In this document: positions 19,013 through 26,465 of the stretch, one piece after another | Layout of the letters: each line of letters begins with the position of its first letter | How positions within the stretch are numbered: position 1 is the stretch's first letter | Assembly (NCBI RefSeq): GCF_006542765.1 | Contig: NZ_SKCD01000037.1 | Location: 1-44,905, forward strand | Reading direction: 5' to 3' | Source: Paenibacillus luteus | GTDB taxonomy: Bacteria > Bacillota > Bacilli > Paenibacillales > Paenibacillaceae | DNA: 44,905 nt | The notes under the pieces: generated by a model | Seen by the model: the letters and a program-made list of their open reading frames with translations, nothing else | Told to the model about the DNA's origin: nothing | The model's database searches: none | Made by a program: the position numbers and the translations under genes

Positions 19013-19183
19013 CTACTTTCCAGATCCGCGAGCTGTCTCTTTCAATTTTTGAATTAACTGGCTCACTCTTCCCTGGGATACACCGATTAGCTCGACCAAC
19101 TTTTTTTGTGAAGTAGCCGGTTACTGTTCCATGACCCTAACCAGTCGGACGAGCGTATCCTTGCTATAGGTCTGTTTAGGCAT
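19013..19183 (-). pseudogene. Small HTH protein gene with an in-frame stop
   Basis: The minus strand from the ATG at 19183 reads MPKQTYSKDTLVRLVRVMEQ, a TAA stop, then in the same frame PATSQKKLVELIGVSQGRVS and QLIQKLKETARGSGK before the final stop. The second half is a clear helix-turn-helix (KKLVELIGVSQGRVSQLIQK). CAG TAA could come from one point change. A 48-codon open frame (MHRHIIVVTQKIWDANQRF...) overlaps its start by a few bases, suggesting former translational coupling. It is close to the old transposon right end, so it may be part of that element. Confidence 0.55.
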
Positions 19184-19387
19184 ATAATCTAATTCTCTTT
19201 TTGTATCTACTTCCTCCAACATAGCCACATTGGATGTTGAGATCCTCAACTTTACTAGGAGTTAAAATAAACCTTTGATTAGCATCCCATATCTTTTGGG
19301 TCACTACAATGATGTGACGGTGCATCCAAAAGAATCAGTAGCACGAGTTGCAGGCTCGCTGCTCAGCCGTTTGCTAATCACCATGCC

Positions 19388-19433
19388 AGTCTACAATTTT
19401 TTTTCGAGTCTAATACTTTATTAGACCGGGACA
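19388..19433. mobile_element. Right-end stump of an older Tn7-like element
   Basis: Two TnsB-type sites in right-end orientation: AGTCTACAATTTTTTTTC (19388) and AGTCTAATACTTTATTAG (19407). From the second site to the terminal ACA (19431-19433) is exactly 27 bp, the same distance as from the last site to the ACA of the intact right end (34768 to 34794). The body of this element is lost or unrecognisable. Confidence 0.75.
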
Positions 19434-19434
19434 T

Positions 19435-19439
19435 CAAAC
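19435..19439. repeat. Target-site duplication, left copy (CAAAC)
   Basis: CAAAC immediately before the TGT terminus of the transposon; identical to 34795-34799. Confidence 0.92.
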
Positions 19440-19589
19440 TGTTCGAAGAAAATAAAGTATTAGACTGGAGTTGTTGATTTGACGCGGTTTTTGAGTTTGA
19501 AAATCGTCAGCTTTTAAGTAATAAGTTTTAGACTATATCCATTTTGTTAGTCTTGATTACTGTTAAACAGAAAAATAAAGTATTAGACT
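19440..19589. repeat. Transposon left end with three spaced TnsB-type sites
   Basis: Sites of the form AAAATAAAGTATTAGACT at 19449-19466 and 19572-19589 (identical) and a diverged one, AGTAATAAGTTTTAGACT, at 19518-19535. The spacing (69 and 54 bp) matches the widely spaced three-site left end of Tn7. The last site ends 17 bp before the methyltransferase terminator. Confidence 0.88.
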
Positions 19590-19606
19590 ATTGTAATCAT
19601 CATTAA

Positions 19607-19650
19607 AAGCCTAAAACTCCTATTGATCACTCAATAGGAGTTTTAGGCTT
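19607..19650 (-). terminator. Terminator overlapping the methyltransferase stop codon
   Basis: 20-bp perfect inverted repeat (19607-19626 with 19631-19650), 4-nt loop, then TTAATG on the minus strand. The 5' arm encodes the last residues (KPKTPIE) and the TGA lies at the stem-loop junction. Confidence 0.85.
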
Positions 19651-21306
19651 CCTCACAACAACTATATGTTCTTCCATCATGGTCTTTATTTCATTTTTTC
19701 GTGTTACTGTTGAATTAATATGGTGAGGTAGTCTTTTAAAAGAATACTGCCTGTGCAAAGTAATAACTTTATCGTATCCACGAGAAACAAACCAATCATT
19801 TAATACTTCTGCCATATCCACGGTAATCGAACCTAAAATTGTTCTATGCCCTACTATCCATGATTGTACTCCACCATCTACTAGAACCCTATCAGTCTGT
19901 TCTACAACTAAATATAATTCTTTAAAGAAATGTAATACTGACTTAACCCTGCGGGGCAAAGCAATTACTTTTCTATGCAGCGTTTCTCTAATGAAGGGTA
20001 ACTTGCTGGCTAATTCTTTAATCGTTTCAGGACTAAGATCAACCGCAGACAATTCATCCATGAATCCCTCAGCTAATTCTCTGGCCCTTACTTTAACTTC
20101 TTTGTTGGATAATTGTCCTGATTTATTAAGTACCCTGTAGTAGTCCAAACGAACCCTTTCTTTAACTAACTCATATAATTCATTATCACTTAACAGCATA
20201 ATGATATCAAAATTATCTTCATCAATTTCTTTAATTGAGTTCTTGATTTTTTGCATTAAAATCCGATAGTGTTTAGTGTCTTTTTGACACACTCGTCTCA
20301 TCTCTTGAAATAAATTCTTTAATGTTACTGATGAACGAATTACCTTTCTCAGAGAAGTATTACAAGCAGATTTTTTTCCGCCTAATAAATACTCATCCAC
20401 ATTTTCGGCCTCGGTGTTTATTCCTAAATAACGTGATAGTAATTCCTTAGACCATTGTAATGATAGTCTCGAGAATTGGCCATAAGCTACCGTGCTTTGA
20501 GAATCCCCATAAGGTGGAGAGGTAAGTATCGCATCAATTTTCTTACCATTGAGATGAGATAATTCCTTTGCATTCTTCATTTGAATATCGGTTATTGTTT
20601 TACTTTTAGATATCTTTTTGGTTTCGACTAGCAAACCTAATAAATTCTCTATCTTATTTTTAAAAACTAATAGAGCGTCTAAATTGAACTTATCTATATC
20701 ACCTGGCGACATTCGGTATAGTTTAAACTCACCATTCCGTGTTAAAGAACATTCACGTATAGTTGAGCTAAAAGCAGTTAATAAAATCAATGCAAAAGTC
20801 TCTTTATACTTTTGCGAACATCCTTGTAAAAAGATACTTATTTCTTGTCTAATAAACGATAACTCTTTAATATTTTTAGATTTAAACCAAAATTCAATAT
20901 TATCAAATTTAGCTAACTCAACTAAAATTGTAGATGTATATGTTTCGGTAATTGAATCTGTGAAGACTTTCAATGACCTCTGAATAAATGATGTGTTATT
21001 TACAGTTAACGACTTAGTTCTAGCTAACAAAATTGATAATGGGTTTAGATCAGACCCGTAAAAATCTAATCCTAAGTATTTGCATTCCAACGCAACAGTT
21101 CCACTACCAACAAACGGATCCAAAACCTTTTTGATTGAGTATTCTTCTTTTAATTTTTTTAGTAAAGAAACCACCATTTCGGGAACAGCCTTTGCCGGAT
21201 AAGAATGGATATTTCCGTTAGACGAAAAGAAGGATGCAAAGTTGTTTTCTCCAGTATAATTAAGGTCTAGTCCCTTCCACCATTCTTTTTCAACACTAGT
21301 TGCCAT
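19627..21306 (-). CDS. DNA methyltransferase (N4-cytosine/N6-adenine type), transposon cargo
   Basis: 559 residues from the ATG at 21306 (GGAGG 9 nt upstream); the frame is open 15 codons further, but that part lies in a leader hairpin. It should transfer a methyl group from S-adenosylmethionine to an exocyclic amino group of DNA. Motif I is VLDPFVGSGTVALE (D63-T70), the ribose-binding acid is D86 (YGSDLNP), and the catalytic motif IV is TSPPYGDSQS (SPPY at 263-266). A long helical insert separates I and IV (~180 residues). The C-terminal ~280 residues, probably the target-recognition part, include another helical stretch and RRVKSVLHFFKELYLVVEQT. There is no nuclease motif and no adjacent restriction enzyme. 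It is third in the cargo cluster but has its own promoter (21378-21407). Confidence 0.85.
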   Translation of the reverse strand: MATSVEKEWWKGLDLNYTGENNFASFFSSNGNIHSYPAKAVPEMVVSLLKKLKEEYSIKKVLDPFVGSGTVALECKYLGLDFYGSDLNPLSILLARTKSLTVNNTSFIQRSLKVFTDSITETYTSTILVELAKFDNIEFWFKSKNIKELSFIRQEISIFLQGCSQKYKETFALILLTAFSSTIRECSLTRNGEFKLYRMSPGDIDKFNLDALLVFKNKIENLLGLLVETKKISKSKTITDIQMKNAKELSHLNGKKIDAILTSPPYGDSQSTVAYGQFSRLSLQWSKELLSRYLGINTEAENVDEYLLGGKKSACNTSLRKVIRSSVTLKNLFQEMRRVCQKDTKHYRILMQKIKNSIKEIDEDNFDIIMLLSDNELYELVKERVRLDYYRVLNKSGQLSNKEVKVRARELAEGFMDELSAVDLSPETIKELASKLPFIRETLHRKVIALPRRVKSVLHFFKELYLVVEQTDRVLVDGGVQSWIVGHRTILGSITVDMAEVLNDWFVSRGYDKVITLHRQYSFKRLPHHINSTVTRKNEIKTMMEEHIVVVRKPKTPIE

Positions 21307-21337
21307 CGTCCAACACCTCCAAACTGAATCCAGGATT

Positions 21338-21367
21338 GAGCCGCGCATCATAAGTGATGCGCGGCTC
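21338..21367. repeat. Perfect 13-bp hairpin in the methyltransferase leader
   Basis: GAGCCGCGCATCA - TAAG - TGATGCGCGGCTC. It is strikingly GC-rich in AT-rich cargo. On the minus strand it is followed by AATCC rather than a T-run, so it is not a standard terminator for the upstream gene. It lies between the methyltransferase promoter and its ribosome site, so it will form in the leader RNA. Confidence 0.75.
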
Positions 21368-21377
21368 GATTTAATTA

Positions 21378-21407
21378 AGTATACAACTATAGTCGCAACT
21401 AAATCAA
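21378..21407 (-). promoter_or_regulatory. SigA-type promoter of the methyltransferase gene
   Basis: TTGATT (21407-21402), 18-bp spacer, TATACT (21383-21378) on the minus strand. It would start transcription just before the leader hairpin. Confidence 0.55.
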
Positions 21408-21426
21408 TATACTATAATACATGTTT

Positions 21427-23787
21427 TCACTTATGAGTACTAGCGACAGATTCTATCCCGTCAACTTCTTCTATAAAATCCATGACAAGTTCAAAATCAA
21501 AATCCGCAACCTTATTTAAGGACGCATTAATTGTTAATAATCTTGTTCCGTCATAATCAAAGGAGTAATTCCCTGTAATGAAATCTTCTTTTTTAAATGT
21601 AATTGATTCATTTATCACAACTATCTTAGAACGTTTCATTGCTTCATTATTGTAAAACTTCCTGAATAAAGGATTTGATGTAAGCATTAATGATTGAGAA
21701 TGTAGTAGTTCCATAAACTTTACTGCTTTGAGCGCTATGATTTCAGTTGGTATTTTCAAACTATCCGCTTTTATAACACAATTATACTCGCTGTCTTTAA
21801 TCTTAATGGGTAACGCACTTGAGTCTACTATTATTGTATTACCTTCTTTTTTAAACAATATTTGCTCTTTTTGTACGGCGGGGGCCACCTGTTTTATTGC
21901 TTCTAATATAATTTTTTTGATCTCTAAAGTATCTTCTATTTGTTGTGCGGAGAAATCATCTGTTGCTAAAAGTAAGGGAGGCGCATGTTCTTCACCAAAA
22001 AACTCAGAAGGATTATTGACATTTAAATTATATTTAGTAAGTTTATATTGTTTGGCGTAGTCACCTGGCAAACCAATACGTGAACTAACTGTAAAATGCT
22101 CAAAAGAAATGCTATTTGTTACAAATTCATTCAATCTATTAATTCGTTGAACATTATAATAAATATAATCTTTTTCTTGATGAAAATTATTTATTGTTAC
22201 AAACTTCCCCCACATCTCCTGCTCTTTAACTTTATATTCAGCAATAATACCCGCAACAGATTCATCGCCATTTTCTGTGAGTTTATCTAGTGTTCTAGTT
22301 AAAGAGATTCTATTATCGTAGACCTGCTTCAGTCTTTCTAAAACCTCATACAATCTATTCCTAAGCCCCTTAGAATATCGGTAATCCTCGTTGATTTCAA
22401 AATTCCCTTCACCGTTAAGAACAATTTTAGCCGCTCCATCAGCATTTAGTGCACAAAGATCTAATATATCCAAATCAATCTGAAATTCATCTTTTAGGTT
22501 TACATAGTATTGCTCGCCTTTTTTAAAATAGTTCAAAAACACAAAATTTTCATGTTTGGGTTTTACATTTGTTAGTCTAAGTAAAAGCCCATTCTTGATC
22601 TTTCTATCTCCTTTAGCCCGTAATGTAATATCACAAGGTTGAGAAATTAACAAATATTCTTCTGAATTTATTGAAAATATATCCCCGAACCCAACTGGGT
22701 AATAGTGGTTATTAACCCACGAATTATACTTTTCTAAGTTCCTGATTCGATTTACTTCGCTAAGGTTTTGAATTTTGTTATCTCCTTGCGAACGGGTTGA
22801 TAAGTTTTCATAGTTATGAATTAGTTTAACCAGATCCTCATACTTTTGAGTGATCTTCTCATTCAAATCATATTTAGTTAATACTAACAATACTCGAGTT
22901 AACGTATCAACAATAGAAACACCTTCATCGTTACTAAAATTTAATACAATATTATTAAATGTAGATTGTTCTATGTTTTTAAATTCATTCCCTGCTAACT
23001 CTATCCCTTCTTTTAACGCATCTATCATAAAATTGGTTACTCTAAATGTGTAATTTCTTTTTAGACCAAAGCTAATAGCATTTGCAAACTCTTCATTACT
23101 ATTAGTATCTATAAAATCTTTGTTAATTTTCCAAAACATATTCTTACTCTCAGATAAATCAGAAACTCTGTTCAAAAAGTCATTAAACTGAACTTCTTGT
23201 TCAATATCCTCTGTTTTTTGAGTCGCAAGAATTGCAATATTCCATTTGCATTCTTCACTATGAAATTCTTTTAATAAACTGAAGCCCTTATTTTCAGCAC
23301 CTTTTTCTCCGAAATCTCTATCAATAAGCCATAGCACTTTTTTTTCTTCATTCGGATCCCACAAGCCGGATATTCCTTTTTCAAGAAACTCTTTTGCTAC
23401 TTCTATTGAATCAAACGTTTTAAAGTCAGTAATTATCTCTTTTGTTTTTAAATCATCGAAAAAAGTTAACAATGTTCTTTTTTGAGTAAGCAGCTCTTGC
23501 GAATCGGGATTAATTGCAAGCTTTACTATATCTTCTCTATCTAAGACATCAAGCCACTCAGTTATCATCTTTCTTTTAATTTCATCAGGTAATTCTATAA
23601 AATCCACTAAATTAAATTTATATTTACCTATAGCACCAATGATAGGTAAATAAGAATCAGTTCGTTCAAGTATCTCATCAATTAATTCGCTCATTTCTAC
23701 GGTTTCCTCTATCGAACCGTAACAGTCATCAACGCTTACAATGAATTTGATACTATTAGTCTTAAATAGCTCATCAACTATATTCAT
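21427..23787 (-). CDS. Receiver-domain protein with large unassigned C-terminal region, transposon cargo
   Basis: 786 residues from the ATG at 23787 (AAAGGA 6 nt upstream); the frame runs 11 codons further into the kinase gene. The N-terminus is a receiver-like domain: FIVSVDDCYG (D20/D21 acidic pair), VLWLIDRDFGEKG (D156 as likely phosphoacceptor) and ILATQK (K191). Between the first strand and D156 are ~135 residues instead of the usual ~45, so it has a large helical insert. After ~240 the protein does not resemble a DNA-binding output domain; a beta-rich stretch has GDIFSINSEEYLLISQPCDI followed by many charged residues. I cannot assign a catalytic fold. It lies 17 bp after the kinase-like gene and is its presumed phosphorylation target. 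Confidence 0.75.
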   Translation of the reverse strand: MNIVDELFKTNSIKFIVSVDDCYGSIEETVEMSELIDEILERTDSYLPIIGAIGKYKFNLVDFIELPDEIKRKMITEWLDVLDREDIVKLAINPDSQELLTQKRTLLTFFDDLKTKEIITDFKTFDSIEVAKEFLEKGISGLWDPNEEKKVLWLIDRDFGEKGAENKGFSLLKEFHSEECKWNIAILATQKTEDIEQEVQFNDFLNRVSDLSESKNMFWKINKDFIDTNSNEEFANAISFGLKRNYTFRVTNFMIDALKEGIELAGNEFKNIEQSTFNNIVLNFSNDEGVSIVDTLTRVLLVLTKYDLNEKITQKYEDLVKLIHNYENLSTRSQGDNKIQNLSEVNRIRNLEKYNSWVNNHYYPVGFGDIFSINSEEYLLISQPCDITLRAKGDRKIKNGLLLRLTNVKPKHENFVFLNYFKKGEQYYVNLKDEFQIDLDILDLCALNADGAAKIVLNGEGNFEINEDYRYSKGLRNRLYEVLERLKQVYDNRISLTRTLDKLTENGDESVAGIIAEYKVKEQEMWGKFVTINNFHQEKDYIYYNVQRINRLNEFVTNSISFEHFTVSSRIGLPGDYAKQYKLTKYNLNVNNPSEFFGEEHAPPLLLATDDFSAQQIEDTLEIKKIILEAIKQVAPAVQKEQILFKKEGNTIIVDSSALPIKIKDSEYNCVIKADSLKIPTEIIALKAVKFMELLHSQSLMLTSNPLFRKFYNNEAMKRSKIVVINESITFKKEDFITGNYSFDYDGTRLLTINASLNKVADFDFELVMDFIEEVDGIESVASTHK

Positions 23788-23804
23788 AAATTTCCTTTCT
23801 GCCC

Positions 23805-26369
23805 CTAGGAACTTAAACATTTTGAAAAATCCAGTTCAAGCTTGTATAAATTATTAAATTGATTTCTTTCTCTCATTAATCTGATTGTACACTTATTATG
23901 TTGCAATAATTTAGTAACTATATATAACCCAAGTCCTCGACCATTTTTCTTATTTGAAACGAAGGGATCAAAAATTTGATTTTCAATACTTGGATCAATT
24001 CCAATCCCATTATCCCAAACATGTATACGACCATTTCCAATAACTACTATTGAATATTCACACACTTGGATTTTGTTAATTCTTAAAGAATGTTGTAGCC
24101 AATGCTCTGAATTAAGATATAGATTATCAAACACTTGATGAATCATGCCCTGACTGACATTAACTTCGAAATCATCTGATATACTTAATTTAATATTAAT
24201 TCCAAGTCTAGTAGCTCTATCTGAATAGTTATCAATATGCTCTTTTAATATCTCACTCGCTTTTATATTCCTTTTCAAAGTCCTTACACTTCGAAATCCT
24301 GGAGATAGATGACTAACTTGTTTTCTGATGGAATCAGATGAATACTTAACAAAATTAAAATACCGTTCAATCTTCTTATCTGGTTCGTATTTATTTTTAA
24401 AATATCCAGCGACTTCATCAGTATTTTTTTTAGTATTGCTCACTAATGTATTTAACTCATGAGTTAATGTTTCGGCCACAATACCTAAACCAGCTAACTC
24501 AGTTATTTCTTCCATCCTTTCAATTAATTGCTCATACTCATATTCAATTACTTTAATCTGATTTTTTAAAACATCAATCTCCTTAATATAATTAGCAGCT
24601 TCTATTAGAGTATTATTAGTAGAATTAATTCCAACTTGAAGTTGCAGCAAATATTGATTAAGTAGAGATTTCTCCTCCGTAGTAATATTTATGTCTTCAA
24701 TTTTATTTTCAACTGACGTAAATATCTTATTAGTCTCATTTACTTGTTTATGATTATTTTCTAAAGCCGTAGCTATCTTTTCTATTTTCTCAGTGACTGA
24801 TTTTGCTTTCTTCACTGCAATTTCATGTGACAGAGTAACTGAATCAGTATGCTGAGTATCACTATAGATTTGAAGTATGTATTCATTAAAATATTTTTTT
24901 AAATTCTCTCTATTTTTATTTATTCTTTTTATAGCAAGTTTAATAATCAACTCAAAATTATTATAATTATCATCAACTATAAAACCTTCTCTATTTGTTT
25001 TCTCTCTAAGATTATAGCTCTCTTTACCAGGTAGTTGGATATAACCTATTACAGTATCGTTTTTCAAATCAGTAAACTTTCCCTTTGTTGCTGCATTAGC
25101 GCTTAATGAAAGCCAATCATTTTCCCCATAACCATAAGGTAATATAGAAAAATCATCTCTAAAGACCTTTATTCCTTTGTTATTTGCTATGTAGTTTCTA
25201 AATTTATACGTATCATCCAAAAACTCAAAATTCAACTTTTGGATTTGAGACTTTATTCTTAAAGGGTCTAGTGAATAAGAATATATTTCCCCGTGTAAAT
25301 TACCTGGATACAAAATGCTATTATCCAGCTTGTCAGTTATCAATTCACCAATACTTTCTAATGAAATTGATTGCTCAAACTTTATATAATAATCCTCTGG
25401 AGAATCAATAAACATACAGCCTTTTAAGACTTCACTTTTTTTAATCATAAATTCTTTCAGGTGATCAATATTAACTAAGCTATCATTTTTCCCTTCAAAA
25501 AATTCCGGTTTATAGTAACCTTCAATCATTATTTGATCTCTTGTTAGACTAAAACTATATTTTGATATTGCACCATCTAGCGCTTCGTCAGAAATTTTGT
25601 TGAAATTCAGCTCAATTTGACCTACTTTTGCGTATAAATAAAATGAATTACTGTTAGTTTTAAAAGGCGAAACAATCTGGGAAAGCTCTTTTTCTAACTT
25701 TCTAATACTATTAATATTAGTCCACAAATCAGGATTTATTAAGCCCTTAATAATAATTTCAGTGTACCCTTTATCAGCCTCACTCGAGTCAATATTTTTT
25801 TCAGTTACTTTGACTGGTACATTGTCAATAGTTGTGTTTTTACGAAAATGCCCCCAAGGAATATACACGGAATATTCCGTTGTTTCTCCTTCTTTTTTTG
25901 TTCTCATAAGCATGTAATTCCCTAACTTTTGCACAGAAAGCCTACCTAAACCTTTGTCTCCAAGTGGCATTCTTTCAAACTTCTTTGTTACTTCCTTATT
26001 TTTCTTCATTTTTTTCTTTATTGAGTTCGATATAGTCAACCAGCCATTGATGATATCTTTTTTATTCATACCATGCCCAGCATCTTTAATAGTAATCTGT
26101 CCCTTGATTGTCAATGGAGTTTTTCTTCCATTATATTCATCAATTATCTCTTCCTCATAATAGGGATCTACTATTAAATTTACGAATGGCGAATCAGCAT
26201 CATATGAATTCTTAACTAACTCTGATATTGCGGTTATCTCATCTGCTATCAGTTCTTCACCTAATTTATATATCAAAGAAGCATGGACCTTAAAACCTAC
26301 TCTATTCATATCAACAAAGTCTATATCCGGATCCTCGTAAAAACTCTCGAATAAATCCATTTGTTCCAT
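23805..26369 (-). CDS. Twin-GHKL ATPase / histidine kinase, transposon cargo
   Basis: 854 residues from the ATG at 26369 (AAGGTGGTG upstream; the frame continues to a GTG at 26384). It is soluble, with no TM segment. The N-terminal half has an Hsp90/MutL/MORC-like GHKL ATPase: N-box SELVKNSYDAD (E50, N54, D57), G1 KDAGHGM (D96-G100), G2 LGDKGLGRLS (137-142). A central coiled coil (~510-630) leads to an H-box, ETLTHELNTLVSN (H637). A second GHKL domain at the C-terminus is of histidine-kinase type: N-box DNLYLNSEHWL (~748-758), G1 VWDNGIGID (D786), F/G2 FDPFVSNKKNGRGLGLYIV (G810-G814). Both nucleotide sites look intact. Soluble location, double ATPase and a receiver-domain partner 17 bp downstream suggest an intracellular sensor feeding a phosphorelay. 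Confidence 0.85.
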   Translation of the reverse strand: MEQMDLFESFYEDPDIDFVDMNRVGFKVHASLIYKLGEELIADEITAISELVKNSYDADSPFVNLIVDPYYEEEIIDEYNGRKTPLTIKGQITIKDAGHGMNKKDIINGWLTISNSIKKKMKKNKEVTKKFERMPLGDKGLGRLSVQKLGNYMLMRTKKEGETTEYSVYIPWGHFRKNTTIDNVPVKVTEKNIDSSEADKGYTEIIIKGLINPDLWTNINSIRKLEKELSQIVSPFKTNSNSFYLYAKVGQIELNFNKISDEALDGAISKYSFSLTRDQIMIEGYYKPEFFEGKNDSLVNIDHLKEFMIKKSEVLKGCMFIDSPEDYYIKFEQSISLESIGELITDKLDNSILYPGNLHGEIYSYSLDPLRIKSQIQKLNFEFLDDTYKFRNYIANNKGIKVFRDDFSILPYGYGENDWLSLSANAATKGKFTDLKNDTVIGYIQLPGKESYNLREKTNREGFIVDDNYNNFELIIKLAIKRINKNRENLKKYFNEYILQIYSDTQHTDSVTLSHEIAVKKAKSVTEKIEKIATALENNHKQVNETNKIFTSVENKIEDINITTEEKSLLNQYLLQLQVGINSTNNTLIEAANYIKEIDVLKNQIKVIEYEYEQLIERMEEITELAGLGIVAETLTHELNTLVSNTKKNTDEVAGYFKNKYEPDKKIERYFNFVKYSSDSIRKQVSHLSPGFRSVRTLKRNIKASEILKEHIDNYSDRATRLGINIKLSISDDFEVNVSQGMIHQVFDNLYLNSEHWLQHSLRINKIQVCEYSIVVIGNGRIHVWDNGIGIDPSIENQIFDPFVSNKKNGRGLGLYIVTKLLQHNKCTIRLMRERNQFNNLYKLELDFSKCLSS

Positions 26370-26409
26370 ACTCTTAATCACCACCTTACACTATTTAAAT
26401 AGTTAACTT

Positions 26410-26437
26410 TATATAAGAATTAGATAAAGGATTTCAA
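26410..26437 (-). promoter_or_regulatory. SigA-type promoter of the cargo kinase-receiver operon
   Basis: TTGAAA (26437-26432), 16-bp spacer, TATATA (26415-26410) on the minus strand, 41 bp before the kinase start. The -35 overlaps a 9-bp perfect inverted repeat (ATAAAGGAT - TTCAAT - ATCCTTTAT, 26424-26447) that could be an operator or a weak terminator of the tns operon. Confidence 0.55.
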
Positions 26438-26465
26438 TATCCTTTATTTCCCTCAATATATGCAC

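Larger units (their letters stand above)
18484..19439. other. Degenerate stretch between stalk-protein gene and transposon
   Basis: About 950 bp without an intact gene. It holds the stalk-protein promoter region (an extended -10 TGATATAAT on the minus strand, 18627-18619), a terminator (18893-18928), a broken HTH gene (19013-19183) and the stump of an older transposon end (19388-19433). Confidence 0.6.

Noticed and set aside
18772..19116. 114-aa plus-strand open frame.
   Set aside because: It runs through the minus-strand terminator hairpin and the HTH pseudogene; composition and lack of a ribosome site speak against it.
26424..26447. 9-bp inverted repeat as terminator of the tns operon.
   Set aside because: The stem is mostly A-T, with no run of Ts after it, and it overlaps the -35 of the cargo promoter; I list it only as part of the promoter region.
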